Source of the DNA: Picocystis sp. L7
Lineage: Eukaryota > Chlorophyta > Picocystophyceae > Picocystales > Picocystaceae
DNA: 64,000 nucleotides
NCBI GenBank assembly: GCA_020975725.1
Contig: QXJR01000026.1
Location: 868,001 to 932,000 of the forward strand
Direction of reading: 5' to 3'
Shown: positions 29,446-39,140 of the stretch, one piece after another
Layout: each line of letters begins with the position of its first letter
Position numbering within the stretch: position 1 is the stretch's first letter
Position numbers and translations under genes: made by a program
The notes under the pieces: model-generated
What the model was told of the DNA's origin: nothing
Database searches by the model: none
What the model saw: the letters and a program-made list of their open reading frames with translations, nothing else

Positions 29446-29933
29446 AGTCAAGTTGCATTTTTTCTCTCGCCCGTTTGTCTTGGTTGCTCTCTGCTTAGTC
29501 ACGTCTCCTGGACGAAGCCACGTTCAAGCCGTCCGTGCGAGCACGGTACGTTTATCTACCCGCCCCATCCATATCCGATGTCCGATTCAACCCGGACCGT
29601 TCGTTTCGTTCCTGGGATCCACGCCCCACCAAACGCTCGGTTGTACCCCCACCGCCCCCAACGGATCTCTACGGTCCCTTCCTTGGACCCACCCCCCCAC
29701 CTGTGGCCACGAACGAAGGGCGGAACTCCCCATCGATCCCCTCGAGTTTTCGATCGGGTTAACCCCGAAGGTTTCCATCGGATTGCCCTCGAAGTTTTCG
29801 ATCGGGTTAACTTGGACGTCGAGGAGGCGGACGACGACGGCTTCGTCTCGGACCGCCGCAGCACGTGCAGGCGAACGAAGCGTCGAATCCGTCCGAAAGG
29901 GATCGTGTTGGACGTGCGTGGAGGTCGAAAAAC
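29446..29933. promoter_or_regulatory. BUD31 upstream region with a duplicated GGGTTAAC motif
   Basis: A GGGTTAACCC palindrome at 29756-29765 and a GGGTTAAC at 29804-29811 are each preceded by the same GTTTTCGATC sequence, forming a direct repeat about 48 bp apart. They end 120 bp before the BUD31 ATG. This looks like a duplicated promoter element (inference). Confidence 0.45.
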
Positions 29934-30842
29934 ATGCCCAAGGTGCGTGGGAGGATCCGTGGAGGGACATGGTGACACCACCCGAGCACCACGTCGACGT
30001 GATTGTGGTCCGAGAAGCTGACCGTTCCGCCTTTCGCGAACGTACTTTGCCTGCGTGAAGGTGAGGACCTCCAGGACGAAGTTCCCAGAAGGATGGGAAG
30101 ACATCGAACCCACACTGAACGAACTCGAACAGAAGCTGAGAGATGGTGCGTGAGAAAACCGAAACGGAATCCCACCTGGTGGCAACCGCGAAGATACGCG
30201 AAGTGACGACGTTCCGAACGCAGACCCGCTGGACGAAAGACAAAGAGAGACGAGATACTGACGGGAAAACGACCGGTCGGGACGATGACGTAGCCCAAAA
30301 CGAAAGTCACGAAGGGAAAAGGAAGTGCGAGTCCGTCTGGCCCATTTTTCAAATCACGCACCAGCGCAGCAGATACATCTACGATTTGTATTACAAGAGA
30401 AAGGCGATTTCGAAGGAACTGTATGAATTTTGTCTGAAGGAAAAGTACGCTGACAGACACCTCATAGCAAAGTGGAAGAAAGTAAGTACCTACTCTTTAC
30501 TCGCTGCCCAGTGCGGACGAAACGATTGAATGACTGACCTTGGCACGCGCGATTGTTTCCCTAGCCCGGATACGAACGGCTTTGTTGTCTCCGGTGCATA
30601 CAAACGACGGATAGCAACTTTCAGACCACATGCATATGTCGCGTGCCTAAAAGCCAACTGCAGCCTGGACAGGTGGTTGAATGTGTGAATTGTGGTAAGT
30701 CTCTGTTCTTGCTTTTGCTTGCGATTTGTTAGGGGCGTACCAGCCAGATGTTCATTTCCCTGACTAACGTGTGTGGTTTCTTCTAGGCTGTCGTGGATGT
30801 GCCAGTTGCGATGGCAACATGGATCCCTTCGACGAAGAATAA
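29934..30842 (+). CDS. BUD31: Spliceosomal protein BUD31 (G10), five exons
   Basis: Exons: 29934-29942, 30061-30145, 30294-30481, 30565-30694, 30787-30842. The spliced protein has 155 residues and begins [20 protein letters not shown], then [54 protein letters not shown], and ends in the cysteine cluster CGCRGCASC. This follows human BUD31 nearly residue for residue. BUD31 binds zinc and sits in the activated spliceosome near the U6 stem-loop. The first exon is only nine bases. Introns are 118, 148, 83 and 92 nt with 5' sites GTGCGT, GTGCGT, GTAAGT and GTAAGT, and a CTGAC motif before each 3' site. The first intron ends GAAG. It is the most intron-rich gene here. Confidence 0.95.
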
Positions 30843-31229
30843 ATAATCCTCAACATCCAAGCTTCTACCTGCCTTTTGCTCACTCGGGGCACATTGTTCG
30901 ATTCGTCAAACATAACGAAGTTGCCATGTGGACGGATGCGAACTTGCTTTTTCTATCTTTGCTTCATGGCCCTGTTCACACGGCCAGGCTAGCTCGTATG
31001 GAGATTGGGGTTGTCGATCATGCATAGCGTCTGCATGTTCCTACCCCCTCCAGTCCCATGCAGGCACCCATCCGCCCGTCTATGCCTCTGCTCGAGCTTG
31101 CGAACTCGATGCTGAATCATTGGGGGTCGCTTGGTTGGGCCTCGAGAGTCTCGATGTGGATGTACAGCCAGTTCGTTTGGGAGCATCGAAACGCTCGTCG
31201 TTTCGAAGGGGATGAACTTCGTACCCCCC
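30843..31229. other. Gap left of the recombinase array, no gene seen
   Basis: 387 bp after BUD31. Frames of 60-95 codons on both strands are unrecognised. It ends in CCCCCC directly before the first TTTCTCG core. Confidence 0.45.
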
Positions 31230-33866
31230 TTTCTCGAGAAATATTGTAAGGTTTCGTTACAAACTGACCCTATTTATCGATATCTTTTGTAACCATTCGT
31301 CCAATATTTCGAAAATCTTTTCTTTTTCGGTCCCGATTCCCCTTTCAAGGACCAAAAACGAAACCGGGGAAAACGAGATGCCAAAATTTATGGAAATATT
31401 GTATTGATATCTTACAATATTTGATCTCGATCAACGCAGTCGAAAGTATCGATGTTCGTCGACAGAGATATCTACCTTTTGTCGACCGTTGGGAGACGTA
31501 CAACGACGAGCACGGAGGATTGGCAACGACGATGGCGCAAGACCCGAACGACTGCCTCGGCAACGAGCGCGTTCGAAGAGATGCCATCGATGTCTCTATG
31601 ACTCGAGATATTCAAAGAATGAGCAGGTCCAAAGCTACCTTGAGAGATTACACGACCAAAAACTCAAAGTTCCTTCTTTGGGCGATTGAGAACTATGAAG
31701 GGCTCAAAGAACTTGGTGCCCACGAATTTATGTGCGAAGATTGGGTAAAACGAGTGATTTTGCAAGATGAAAACCGAAGAGTGAAAGAGGTGAAGAATAT
31801 ACTTGCTAATATTGACCCTATAAATAGGAGTGGGTTGGAAGGTATCCTTCATTTGGATCAGTTGGACTTCTCCGCATGGAGCTACTTCCTTACAAGTATA
31901 CGGCGCAAGAATAAAAACGGAGGGGAATCCTACTTGAAAAACTATGGCAATTTTAAGTCGGCCTTTCGCTTTTTGTTTCGTTCGGTGGGTGTGACTTTGC
32001 CACCATGGTTTGACACGCATGCAAAGGAGCTTGTCACGGCCCTTAGGAGAGTCTCTGCTCAAGAGCGTGGGGAAGATGCCGGAGAGTCACATCAAGTGGG
32101 AAAATGCTCTCTCCCGTTTCCTCTCTATTGTGCAATGGCGCATGAGCTTCTTCGAGATGGACTGTGGAGTGCCCACTTCATTCATGTGTACTCATGGAAT
32201 CTCTCGGCAAGGGCATCTACAACTTGTGCTCTACGGCTATCTCACTTTGCTTGGGACAATGATTGCATGAAGATTTACATTCCAACACAAAAGAATGATC
32301 AAGATGGAGGGAAGCAAGGTCAATATCCACACCATGTGTATGCAAACCCAAACATTCCATACATATGCCCATTATTATCCTTGGCAATGTTTTTAGCCAC
32401 TACCGAGAGGGCAGATTCAGATGGAAATGCTTTCTTTGATGAACAAGCAGCTTATGCAAGGCATTCAAAGCAAATGGTAGCATGGAAAGAAAAAAATGTT
32501 GAAATGCTCCGTGCATATGGCCTTGAACCTAGTGATATCGGGACTCATAGCAACCGGAAAGGAAGTAGCACCTTCGTAACATCTGGGGTTACCGATGGCC
32601 CAAGCATTGTTGCTATGTGCAATCGAGCCGGATGGGACACCGGCAAGGTGTTGAGCACCTACTTACGGTACGAGGCGGCCGGTGATCAATACATTGGTAG
32701 GATTGTGGCCGGCCTTTCACCATCAAGTGGAACAAAGTTTGCTCAGCTTCCTCCTCACTTCCTCCCCGGAGTAGATTTGCTGGTTCTTAATCAGCTCCCC
32801 AAAGTGGCATTTGGGAGTTTCACACGGAGACCACTAGTGCAACCTGTGTTGGAGCATTGTTTGGCCACTCTTTTGTTCCATGAGGCATTCTTGCTTCACG
32901 ATTTGGGCCAAGGGAACCCTCTACGGTTTATACCGCTATGGCACGATCCATCCCGAGAGCATTTGAAGAGATTTCTGACCTGTGATGGCAATGAGGACAG
33001 ATGTGGGAACGGCATCACGGCCACCGGCATACCGATGAATGTGCACATCCTGTCCAGTTGCACATCAACAGCCAAGTCCATCGAGAAATTGAAGGACAAC
33101 CTTCCTAAAGTTGTTCTTCAATGCCTCGAAGAAAGAGATGTTGACTGTGGGAACATCACATCAGCCTCCATCCGCAACATATTCCAAGAAATGATCCAGC
33201 CCCTCATGACGGCAGTGACGGAAAGCATCGAGGGTGGTGGGCAGCGGCCATGCGTACATCCACTTCAAGAGCCCAACATGCTTGGGCTCACACGTTTGCC
33301 AACAGCTCCTCTCCATATACCAACCAAAATATCTGTGAAAGCAGCCTTTGTGAGCTATTCATCAGGCCAAACTCCATGGAAAAGGCTCACAAACGCTATG
33401 GTGGACAAAAAAGACCGAGTATTGTTAGCCGACCTCAAGTTCATCATGGAACACATCGAACGCGAGTTGGTCAAGAAGAACGCATGGAACGGAGAAGTGC
33501 CCATCGATCCAAGCTACGCAACGAGGCTCTTTGATCTCGCGAAGGAGCATGTGCCCACGAAGACAAAACACGGACGTACCCTCATGTGGCGAAGCGCATG
33601 CTTGTACCTCCGGAAGCAATGCAAGGCGAGGGCACAAGAAGACCAAGACGGGGACTCCTCGCCGCTTCCGCCATCTTGATTTGCGTCTCCATTTCTCCCG
33701 CACGTGTGGTGCAGTCGACGACCTGTGTACTGCACGACGTAACGCAAACTAGGGCAAAGTCATTCCATTGATCGATATTTCTTTCCTGCATCTATCGCGA
33801 TCTTTTCCAAAGATATCGATTAAAAATATTGTAACGATCTCAATACAATATTTCCAGGTAAAACAC
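31230..33866 (+). mobile_element. Crypton-like tyrosine-recombinase element, unit 1
   Basis: 2,637 bp: core TTTCTCG, left end with arm AAATATTGTAAGG and TTACAA, an internal imperfect palindrome AAATATTGTA/TACAATATTT at 31394-31422, the recombinase gene, and a right-end palindrome of the same kind (33824-33853). No reverse transcriptase, terminal inverted repeats in the usual sense or target duplication beyond the core. The architecture is that of a Crypton (DNA transposon moved by a tyrosine recombinase) and it looks whole. Confidence 0.75.
31532..33679 (+). CDS. Crypton-like tyrosine recombinase with long C-terminal domain, unit 1
   Basis: 715 residues from the first in-frame ATG (31532); the frame is open back to 31268 without another ATG, so an upstream exon or non-ATG start is possible. 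Residues about 20-190 form an SAM-like/core-binding region (RDYTTKNSKFLLWAIENYEG). The catalytic domain follows: Arg227 (NLSARASTT), Lys254 (PTQKNDQ), His339 and Arg342 (GTHSNRKGSSTF), Trp368 (RAGW) in place of His, and Tyr377, nine residues after Trp368 as in Cre. YEAAGDQYIGRIVAGL then follows. This motif set is seen in recombinase-like proteins of algae and oomycetes. About 320 residues after the tyrosine have no match I know. Pro423 is specific to this unit. Confidence 0.82.
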   Translation: MAQDPNDCLGNERVRRDAIDVSMTRDIQRMSRSKATLRDYTTKNSKFLLWAIENYEGLKELGAHEFMCEDWVKRVILQDENRRVKEVKNILANIDPINRSGLEGILHLDQLDFSAWSYFLTSIRRKNKNGGESYLKNYGNFKSAFRFLFRSVGVTLPPWFDTHAKELVTALRRVSAQERGEDAGESHQVGKCSLPFPLYCAMAHELLRDGLWSAHFIHVYSWNLSARASTTCALRLSHFAWDNDCMKIYIPTQKNDQDGGKQGQYPHHVYANPNIPYICPLLSLAMFLATTERADSDGNAFFDEQAAYARHSKQMVAWKEKNVEMLRAYGLEPSDIGTHSNRKGSSTFVTSGVTDGPSIVAMCNRAGWDTGKVLSTYLRYEAAGDQYIGRIVAGLSPSSGTKFAQLPPHFLPGVDLLVLNQLPKVAFGSFTRRPLVQPVLEHCLATLLFHEAFLLHDLGQGNPLRFIPLWHDPSREHLKRFLTCDGNEDRCGNGITATGIPMNVHILSSCTSTAKSIEKLKDNLPKVVLQCLEERDVDCGNITSASIRNIFQEMIQPLMTAVTESIEGGGQRPCVHPLQEPNMLGLTRLPTAPLHIPTKISVKAAFVSYSSGQTPWKRLTNAMVDKKDRVLLADLKFIMEHIERELVKKNAWNGEVPIDPSYATRLFDLAKEHVPTKTKHGRTLMWRSACLYLRKQCKARAQEDQDGDSSPLPPS

Positions 33867-33885
33867 TTTCTCGAGAAATATTGTA
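33844..33885. other. att-like junction between units 1 and 2
   Basis: TACAATATTT (33844-33853), 13-bp spacer, core TTTCTCG (33867-33873), AG, then AAATATTGTA (33876-33885). The arms are exact inverted repeats around the core, like an attachment site with recombinase-binding arms and a 7-bp crossover region. Equivalent junctions lie at 36481-36522 and 39118-39159. The outer ends (31230 and 41784) keep only one arm each, as hybrid left and right sites would. Confidence 0.6.
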
Positions 33886-36503
33886 AGGTTTCGTTACAAA
33901 CTGACCCTATTTATCGATATCTTTTGTAACCATTCGTCCAATATTTCGAAAATCTTTTCTTTTTCGGTCCCGATTCCCCTTTCAAGGACCAAAAACGAAA
34001 CCGGGGAAAACGAGATGCCAAAATTTATGGAAATATTGTATTGATATCTTACAATATTTGATCTCGATCAACGCAGTCGAAAGTATCGATGTTCGTCGAC
34101 AGAGATATCTACCTTTTGTCGACCGTTGGGAGACGTACAACGACGAGCACGGAGGATTGGCAACGACGATGGCGCAAGACCCGAACGACTGCCTCGGCAA
34201 CGAGCGCGTTCGAAGAGATGCCATCGATGTCTCTATGACTCGAGATATTCAAAGAATGAGCAGGTCCAAAGCTACCTTGAGAGATTACACGACCAAAAAC
34301 TCAAAGTTCCTTCTTTGGGCGATTGAGAACTATGAAGGGCTCAAAGAACTTGGTGCCCACGAATTTATGTGCGAAGATTGGGTAAAACGAGTGATTTTGC
34401 AAGATGAAAACCGAAGAGTGAAAGAGGTGAAGAATATACTTGCTAATATTGACCCTATAAATAGGAGTGGGTTGGAAGGTATCCTTCATTTGGATCAGTT
34501 GGACTTCTCCGCATGGAGCTACTTCCTTACAAGTATACGGCGCAAGAATAAAAACGGAGGGGAATCCTACTTGAAAAACTATGGCAATTTTAAGTCGGCC
34601 TTTCGCTTTTTGTTTCGTTCGGTGGGTGTGACTTTGCCACCATGGTTTGACACGCATGCAAAGGAGCTTGTCACGGCCCTTAGGAGAGTCTCTGCTCAAG
34701 AGCGTGGGGAAGATGCCGGAGAGTCACATCAAGTGGGAAAATGCTCTCTCCCGTTTCCTCTCTATTGTGCAATGGCGCATGAGCTTCTTCGAGATGGACT
34801 GTGGAGTGCCCACTTCATTCATGTGTACTCATGGAATCTCTCGGCAAGGGCATCTACAACTTGTGCTCTACGGCTATCTCACTTTGCTTGGGACAATGAT
34901 TGCATGAAGATTTACATTCCAACACAAAAGAATGATCAAGATGGAGGGAAGCAAGGTCAATATCCACACCATGTGTATGCAAACCCAAACATTCCATACA
35001 TATGCCCATTATTATCCTTGGCAATGTTTTTAGCCACTACCGAGAGGGCAGATTCAGATGGAAATGCTTTCTTTGATGAACAAGCAGCTTATGCAAGGCA
35101 TTCAAAGCAAATGGTAGCATGGAAAGAAAAAAATGTTGAAATGCTCCGTGCATATGGCCTTGAACCTAGTGATATCGGGACTCATAGCAACCGGAAAGGA
35201 AGTAGCACCTTCGTAACATCTGGGGTTACCGATGGCCCAAGCATTGTTGCTATGTGCAATCGAGCCGGATGGGACACCGGCAAGGTGTTGAGCACCTACT
35301 TACGGTACGAGGCGGCCGGTGATCAATACATTGGTAGGATTGTGGCCGGCCTTTCACCATCAAGTGGAACAAAGTTTGCTCAGCTTCCTCCTCACTTCCT
35401 CCCCGGAGTAGATTTGCTGGTTCTTAATCAGCTCCTCAAAGTGGCATTTGGGAGTTTCACACGGAGACCACTAGTGCAACCTGTGTTGGAGCATTGTTTG
35501 GCCACTCTTTTGTTCCATGAGGCATTCTTGCTTCACGATTTGGGCCAAGGGAACCCTCTACGGTTTATACCGCTATGGCACGATCCATCCCGAGAGCATT
35601 TGAAGAGATTTCTGACCTGTGATGGCAATGAGGACAGATGTGGGAACGGCATCACGGCCACCGGCATACCGATGAATGTGCACATCCTGTCCAGTTGCAC
35701 ATCAACAGCCAAGTCCATCGAGAAATTGAAGGACAACCTTCCTAAAGTTGTTCTTCAATGCCTCGAAGAAAGAGATGTTGACTGTGGGAACATCACATCA
35801 GCCTCCATCCGCAACATATTCCAAGAAATGATCCAGCCCCTCATGACGGCAGTGACGGAAAGCATCGAGGGTGGTGGGCAGCGGCCATGCGTACATCCAC
35901 TTCAAGAGCCCAACATGCTTGGGCTCACACGTTTGCCAACAGCTCCTCTCCATATACCAACCAAAATATCTGTGAAAGCAGCCTTTGTGAGCTATTCATC
36001 AGGCCAAACTCCATGGAAAAGGCTCACAAACGCTATGGTGGACAAAAAAGACCGAGTATTGTTAGCCGACCTCAAGTTCATCATGGAACACATCGAACGC
36101 GAGTTGGTCAAGAAGAACGCATGGAACGGAGAAGTGCCCATCGATCCAAGCTACGCAACGAGGCTCTTTGATCTCGCGAAGGAGCATGTGCCCACGAAGA
36201 CAAAACACGGACGTACCCTCATGTGGCGAAGCGCATGCTTGTACCTCCGGAAGCAATGCAAGGCGAGGGCACAAGAAGACCAAGACGGGGACTCCTCGCC
36301 GCTTCCGCCATCTTGATTTGCGTCTCCATTTCTCCCGCACGTGTGGTGCAGTCGACGACCTGTGTACTGCACGACGTAACGCAAACTAGGGCAAAGTCAT
36401 TCCATTGATCGATATTTCTTTCCTGCATCTATCGCGATCTTTTCCAAAGATATCGATTAAAAATATTGTAACGATCTCAATACAATATTTCCAGGTAAAA
36501 CAC
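33867..36503 (+). mobile_element. Crypton-like element, unit 2
   Basis: Same length and layout as unit 1; att-like junctions on both sides are internal to the array. Confidence 0.75.
34169..36316 (+). CDS. Crypton-like tyrosine recombinase, unit 2
   Basis: 715 residues, the same as unit 1 except Leu423 for Pro423. All catalytic residues (R227, K254, H339, R342, W368, Y377) are kept. Confidence 0.82.
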   Translation: MAQDPNDCLGNERVRRDAIDVSMTRDIQRMSRSKATLRDYTTKNSKFLLWAIENYEGLKELGAHEFMCEDWVKRVILQDENRRVKEVKNILANIDPINRSGLEGILHLDQLDFSAWSYFLTSIRRKNKNGGESYLKNYGNFKSAFRFLFRSVGVTLPPWFDTHAKELVTALRRVSAQERGEDAGESHQVGKCSLPFPLYCAMAHELLRDGLWSAHFIHVYSWNLSARASTTCALRLSHFAWDNDCMKIYIPTQKNDQDGGKQGQYPHHVYANPNIPYICPLLSLAMFLATTERADSDGNAFFDEQAAYARHSKQMVAWKEKNVEMLRAYGLEPSDIGTHSNRKGSSTFVTSGVTDGPSIVAMCNRAGWDTGKVLSTYLRYEAAGDQYIGRIVAGLSPSSGTKFAQLPPHFLPGVDLLVLNQLLKVAFGSFTRRPLVQPVLEHCLATLLFHEAFLLHDLGQGNPLRFIPLWHDPSREHLKRFLTCDGNEDRCGNGITATGIPMNVHILSSCTSTAKSIEKLKDNLPKVVLQCLEERDVDCGNITSASIRNIFQEMIQPLMTAVTESIEGGGQRPCVHPLQEPNMLGLTRLPTAPLHIPTKISVKAAFVSYSSGQTPWKRLTNAMVDKKDRVLLADLKFIMEHIERELVKKNAWNGEVPIDPSYATRLFDLAKEHVPTKTKHGRTLMWRSACLYLRKQCKARAQEDQDGDSSPLPPS

Positions 36504-39140
36504 TTTCTCGAGAAATATTGTAAGGTTTCGTTACAAACTGACCCTATTTATCGATATCTTTTGTAACCATTCGTCCAATATTTCGAAAATCTTTTCTTTT
36601 TCGGTCCCGATTCCCCTTTCAAGGACCAAAAACGAAACCGGGGAAAACGAGATGCCAAAATTTATGGAAATATTGTATTGATATCTTACAATATTTGATC
36701 TCGATCAACGCAGTCGAAAGTATCGATGTTCGTCGACAGAGATATCTACCTTTTGTCGACCGTTGGGAGACGTACAACGACGAGCACGGAGGATTGGCAA
36801 CGACGATGGCGCAAGACCCGAACGACTGCCTCGGCAACGAGCGCGTTCGAAGAGATGCCATCGATGTCTCTATGACTCGAGATATTCAAAGAATGAGCAG
36901 GTCCAAAGCTACCTTGAGAGATTACACGACCAAAAACTCAAAGTTCCTTCTTTGGGCGATTGAGAACTATGAAGGGCTCAAAGAACTTGGTGCCCACGAA
37001 TTTATGTGCGAAGATTGGGTAAAACGAGTGATTTTGCAAGATGAAAACCGAAGAGTGAAAGAGGTGAAGAATATACTTGCTAATATTGACCCTATAAATA
37101 GGAGTGGGTTGGAAGGTATCCTTCATTTGGATCAGTTGGACTTCTCCGCATGGAGCTACTTCCTTACAAGTATACGGCGCAAGAATAAAAACGGAGGGGA
37201 ATCCTACTTGAAAAACTATGGCAATTTTAAGTCGGCCTTTCGCTTTTTGTTTCGTTCGGTGGGTGTGACTTTGCCACCATGGTTTGACACGCATGCAAAG
37301 GAGCTTGTCACGGCCCTTAGGAGAGTCTCTGCTCAAGAGCGTGGGGAAGATGCCGGAGAGTCACATCAAGTGGGAAAATGCTCTCTCCCGTTTCCTCTCT
37401 ATTGTGCAATGGCGCATGAGCTTCTTCGAGATGGACTGTGGAGTGCCCACTTCATTCATGTGTACTCATGGAATCTCTCGGCAAGGGCATCTACAACTTG
37501 TGCTCTACGGCTATCTCACTTTGCTTGGGACAATGATTGCATGAAGATTTACATTCCAACACAAAAGAATGATCAAGATGGAGGGAAGCAAGGTCAATAT
37601 CCACACCATGTGTATGCAAACCCAAACATTCCATACATATGCCCATTATTATCCTTGGCAATGTTTTTAGCCACTACCGAGAGGGCAGATTCAGATGGAA
37701 ATGCTTTCTTTGATGAACAAGCAGCTTATGCAAGGCATTCAAAGCAAATGGTAGCATGGAAAGAAAAAAATGTTGAAATGCTCCGTGCATATGGCCTTGA
37801 ACCTAGTGATATCGGGACTCATAGCAACCGGAAAGGAAGTAGCACCTTCGTAACATCTGGGGTTACCGATGGCCCAAGCATTGTTGCTATGTGCAATCGA
37901 GCCGGATGGGACACCGGCAAGGTGTTGAGCACCTACTTACGGTACGAGGCGGCCGGTGATCAATACATTGGTAGGATTGTGGCCGGCCTTTCACCATCAA
38001 GTGGAACAAAGTTTGCTCAGCTTCCTCCTCACTTCCTCCCCGGAGTAGATTTGCTGGTTCTTAATCAGCTCCTCAAAGTGGCATTTGGGAGTTTCACACG
38101 GAGACCACTAGTGCAACCTGTGTTGGAGCATTGTTTGGCCACTCTTTTGTTCCATGAGGCATTCTTGCTTCACGATTTGGGCCAAGGGAACCCTCTACGG
38201 TTTATACCGCTATGGCACGATCCATCCCGAGAGCATTTGAAGAGATTTCTGACCTGTGATGGCAATGAGGACAGATGTGGGAACGGCATCACGGCCACCG
38301 GCATACCGATGAATGTGCACATCCTGTCCAGTTGCACATCAACAGCCAAGTCCATCGAGAAATTGAAGGACAACCTTCCTAAAGTTGTTCTTCAATGCCT
38401 CGAAGAAAGAGATGTTGACTGTGGGAACATCACATCAGCCTCCATCCGCAACATATTCCAAGAAATGATCCAGCCCCTCATGACGGCAGTGACGGAAAGC
38501 ATCGAGGGTGGTGGGCAGCGGCCATGCGTACATCCACTTCAAGAGCCCAACATGCTTGGGCTCACACGTTTGCCAACAGCTCCTCTCCATATACCAACCA
38601 AAATATCTGTGAAAGCAGCCTTTGTGAGCTATTCATCAGGCCAAACTCCATGGAAAAGGCTCACAAACGCTATGGTGGACAAAAAAGACCGAGTATTGTT
38701 AGCCGACCTCAAGTTCATCATGGAACACATCGAACGCGAGTTGGTCAAGAAGAACGCATGGAACGGAGAAGTGCCCATCGATCCAAGCTACGCAACGAGG
38801 CTCTTTGATCTCGCGAAGGAGCATGTGCCCACGAAGACAAAACACGGACGTACCCTCATGTGGCGAAGCGCATGCTTGTACCTCCGGAAGCAATGCAAGG
38901 CGAGGGCACAAGAAGACCAAGACGGGGACTCCTCGCCGCTTCCGCCATCTTGATTTGCGTCTCCATTTCTCCCGCACGTGTGGTGCAGTCGACGACCTGT
39001 GTACTGCACGACGTAACGCAAACTAGGGCAAAGTCATTCCATTGATCGATATTTCTTTCCTGCATCTATCGCGATCTTTTCCAAAGATATCGATTAAAAA
39101 TATTGTAACGATCTCAATACAATATTTCCAGGTAAAACAC
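36504..39140 (+). mobile_element. Crypton-like element, unit 3
   Basis: Same length and layout as units 1 and 2; internal att-like junctions at both ends. Confidence 0.75.
36806..38953 (+). CDS. Crypton-like tyrosine recombinase, unit 3
   Basis: 715 residues, translation the same as unit 2 (Leu423). Catalytic residues kept. Confidence 0.82.
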   Translation: MAQDPNDCLGNERVRRDAIDVSMTRDIQRMSRSKATLRDYTTKNSKFLLWAIENYEGLKELGAHEFMCEDWVKRVILQDENRRVKEVKNILANIDPINRSGLEGILHLDQLDFSAWSYFLTSIRRKNKNGGESYLKNYGNFKSAFRFLFRSVGVTLPPWFDTHAKELVTALRRVSAQERGEDAGESHQVGKCSLPFPLYCAMAHELLRDGLWSAHFIHVYSWNLSARASTTCALRLSHFAWDNDCMKIYIPTQKNDQDGGKQGQYPHHVYANPNIPYICPLLSLAMFLATTERADSDGNAFFDEQAAYARHSKQMVAWKEKNVEMLRAYGLEPSDIGTHSNRKGSSTFVTSGVTDGPSIVAMCNRAGWDTGKVLSTYLRYEAAGDQYIGRIVAGLSPSSGTKFAQLPPHFLPGVDLLVLNQLLKVAFGSFTRRPLVQPVLEHCLATLLFHEAFLLHDLGQGNPLRFIPLWHDPSREHLKRFLTCDGNEDRCGNGITATGIPMNVHILSSCTSTAKSIEKLKDNLPKVVLQCLEERDVDCGNITSASIRNIFQEMIQPLMTAVTESIEGGGQRPCVHPLQEPNMLGLTRLPTAPLHIPTKISVKAAFVSYSSGQTPWKRLTNAMVDKKDRVLLADLKFIMEHIERELVKKNAWNGEVPIDPSYATRLFDLAKEHVPTKTKHGRTLMWRSACLYLRKQCKARAQEDQDGDSSPLPPS

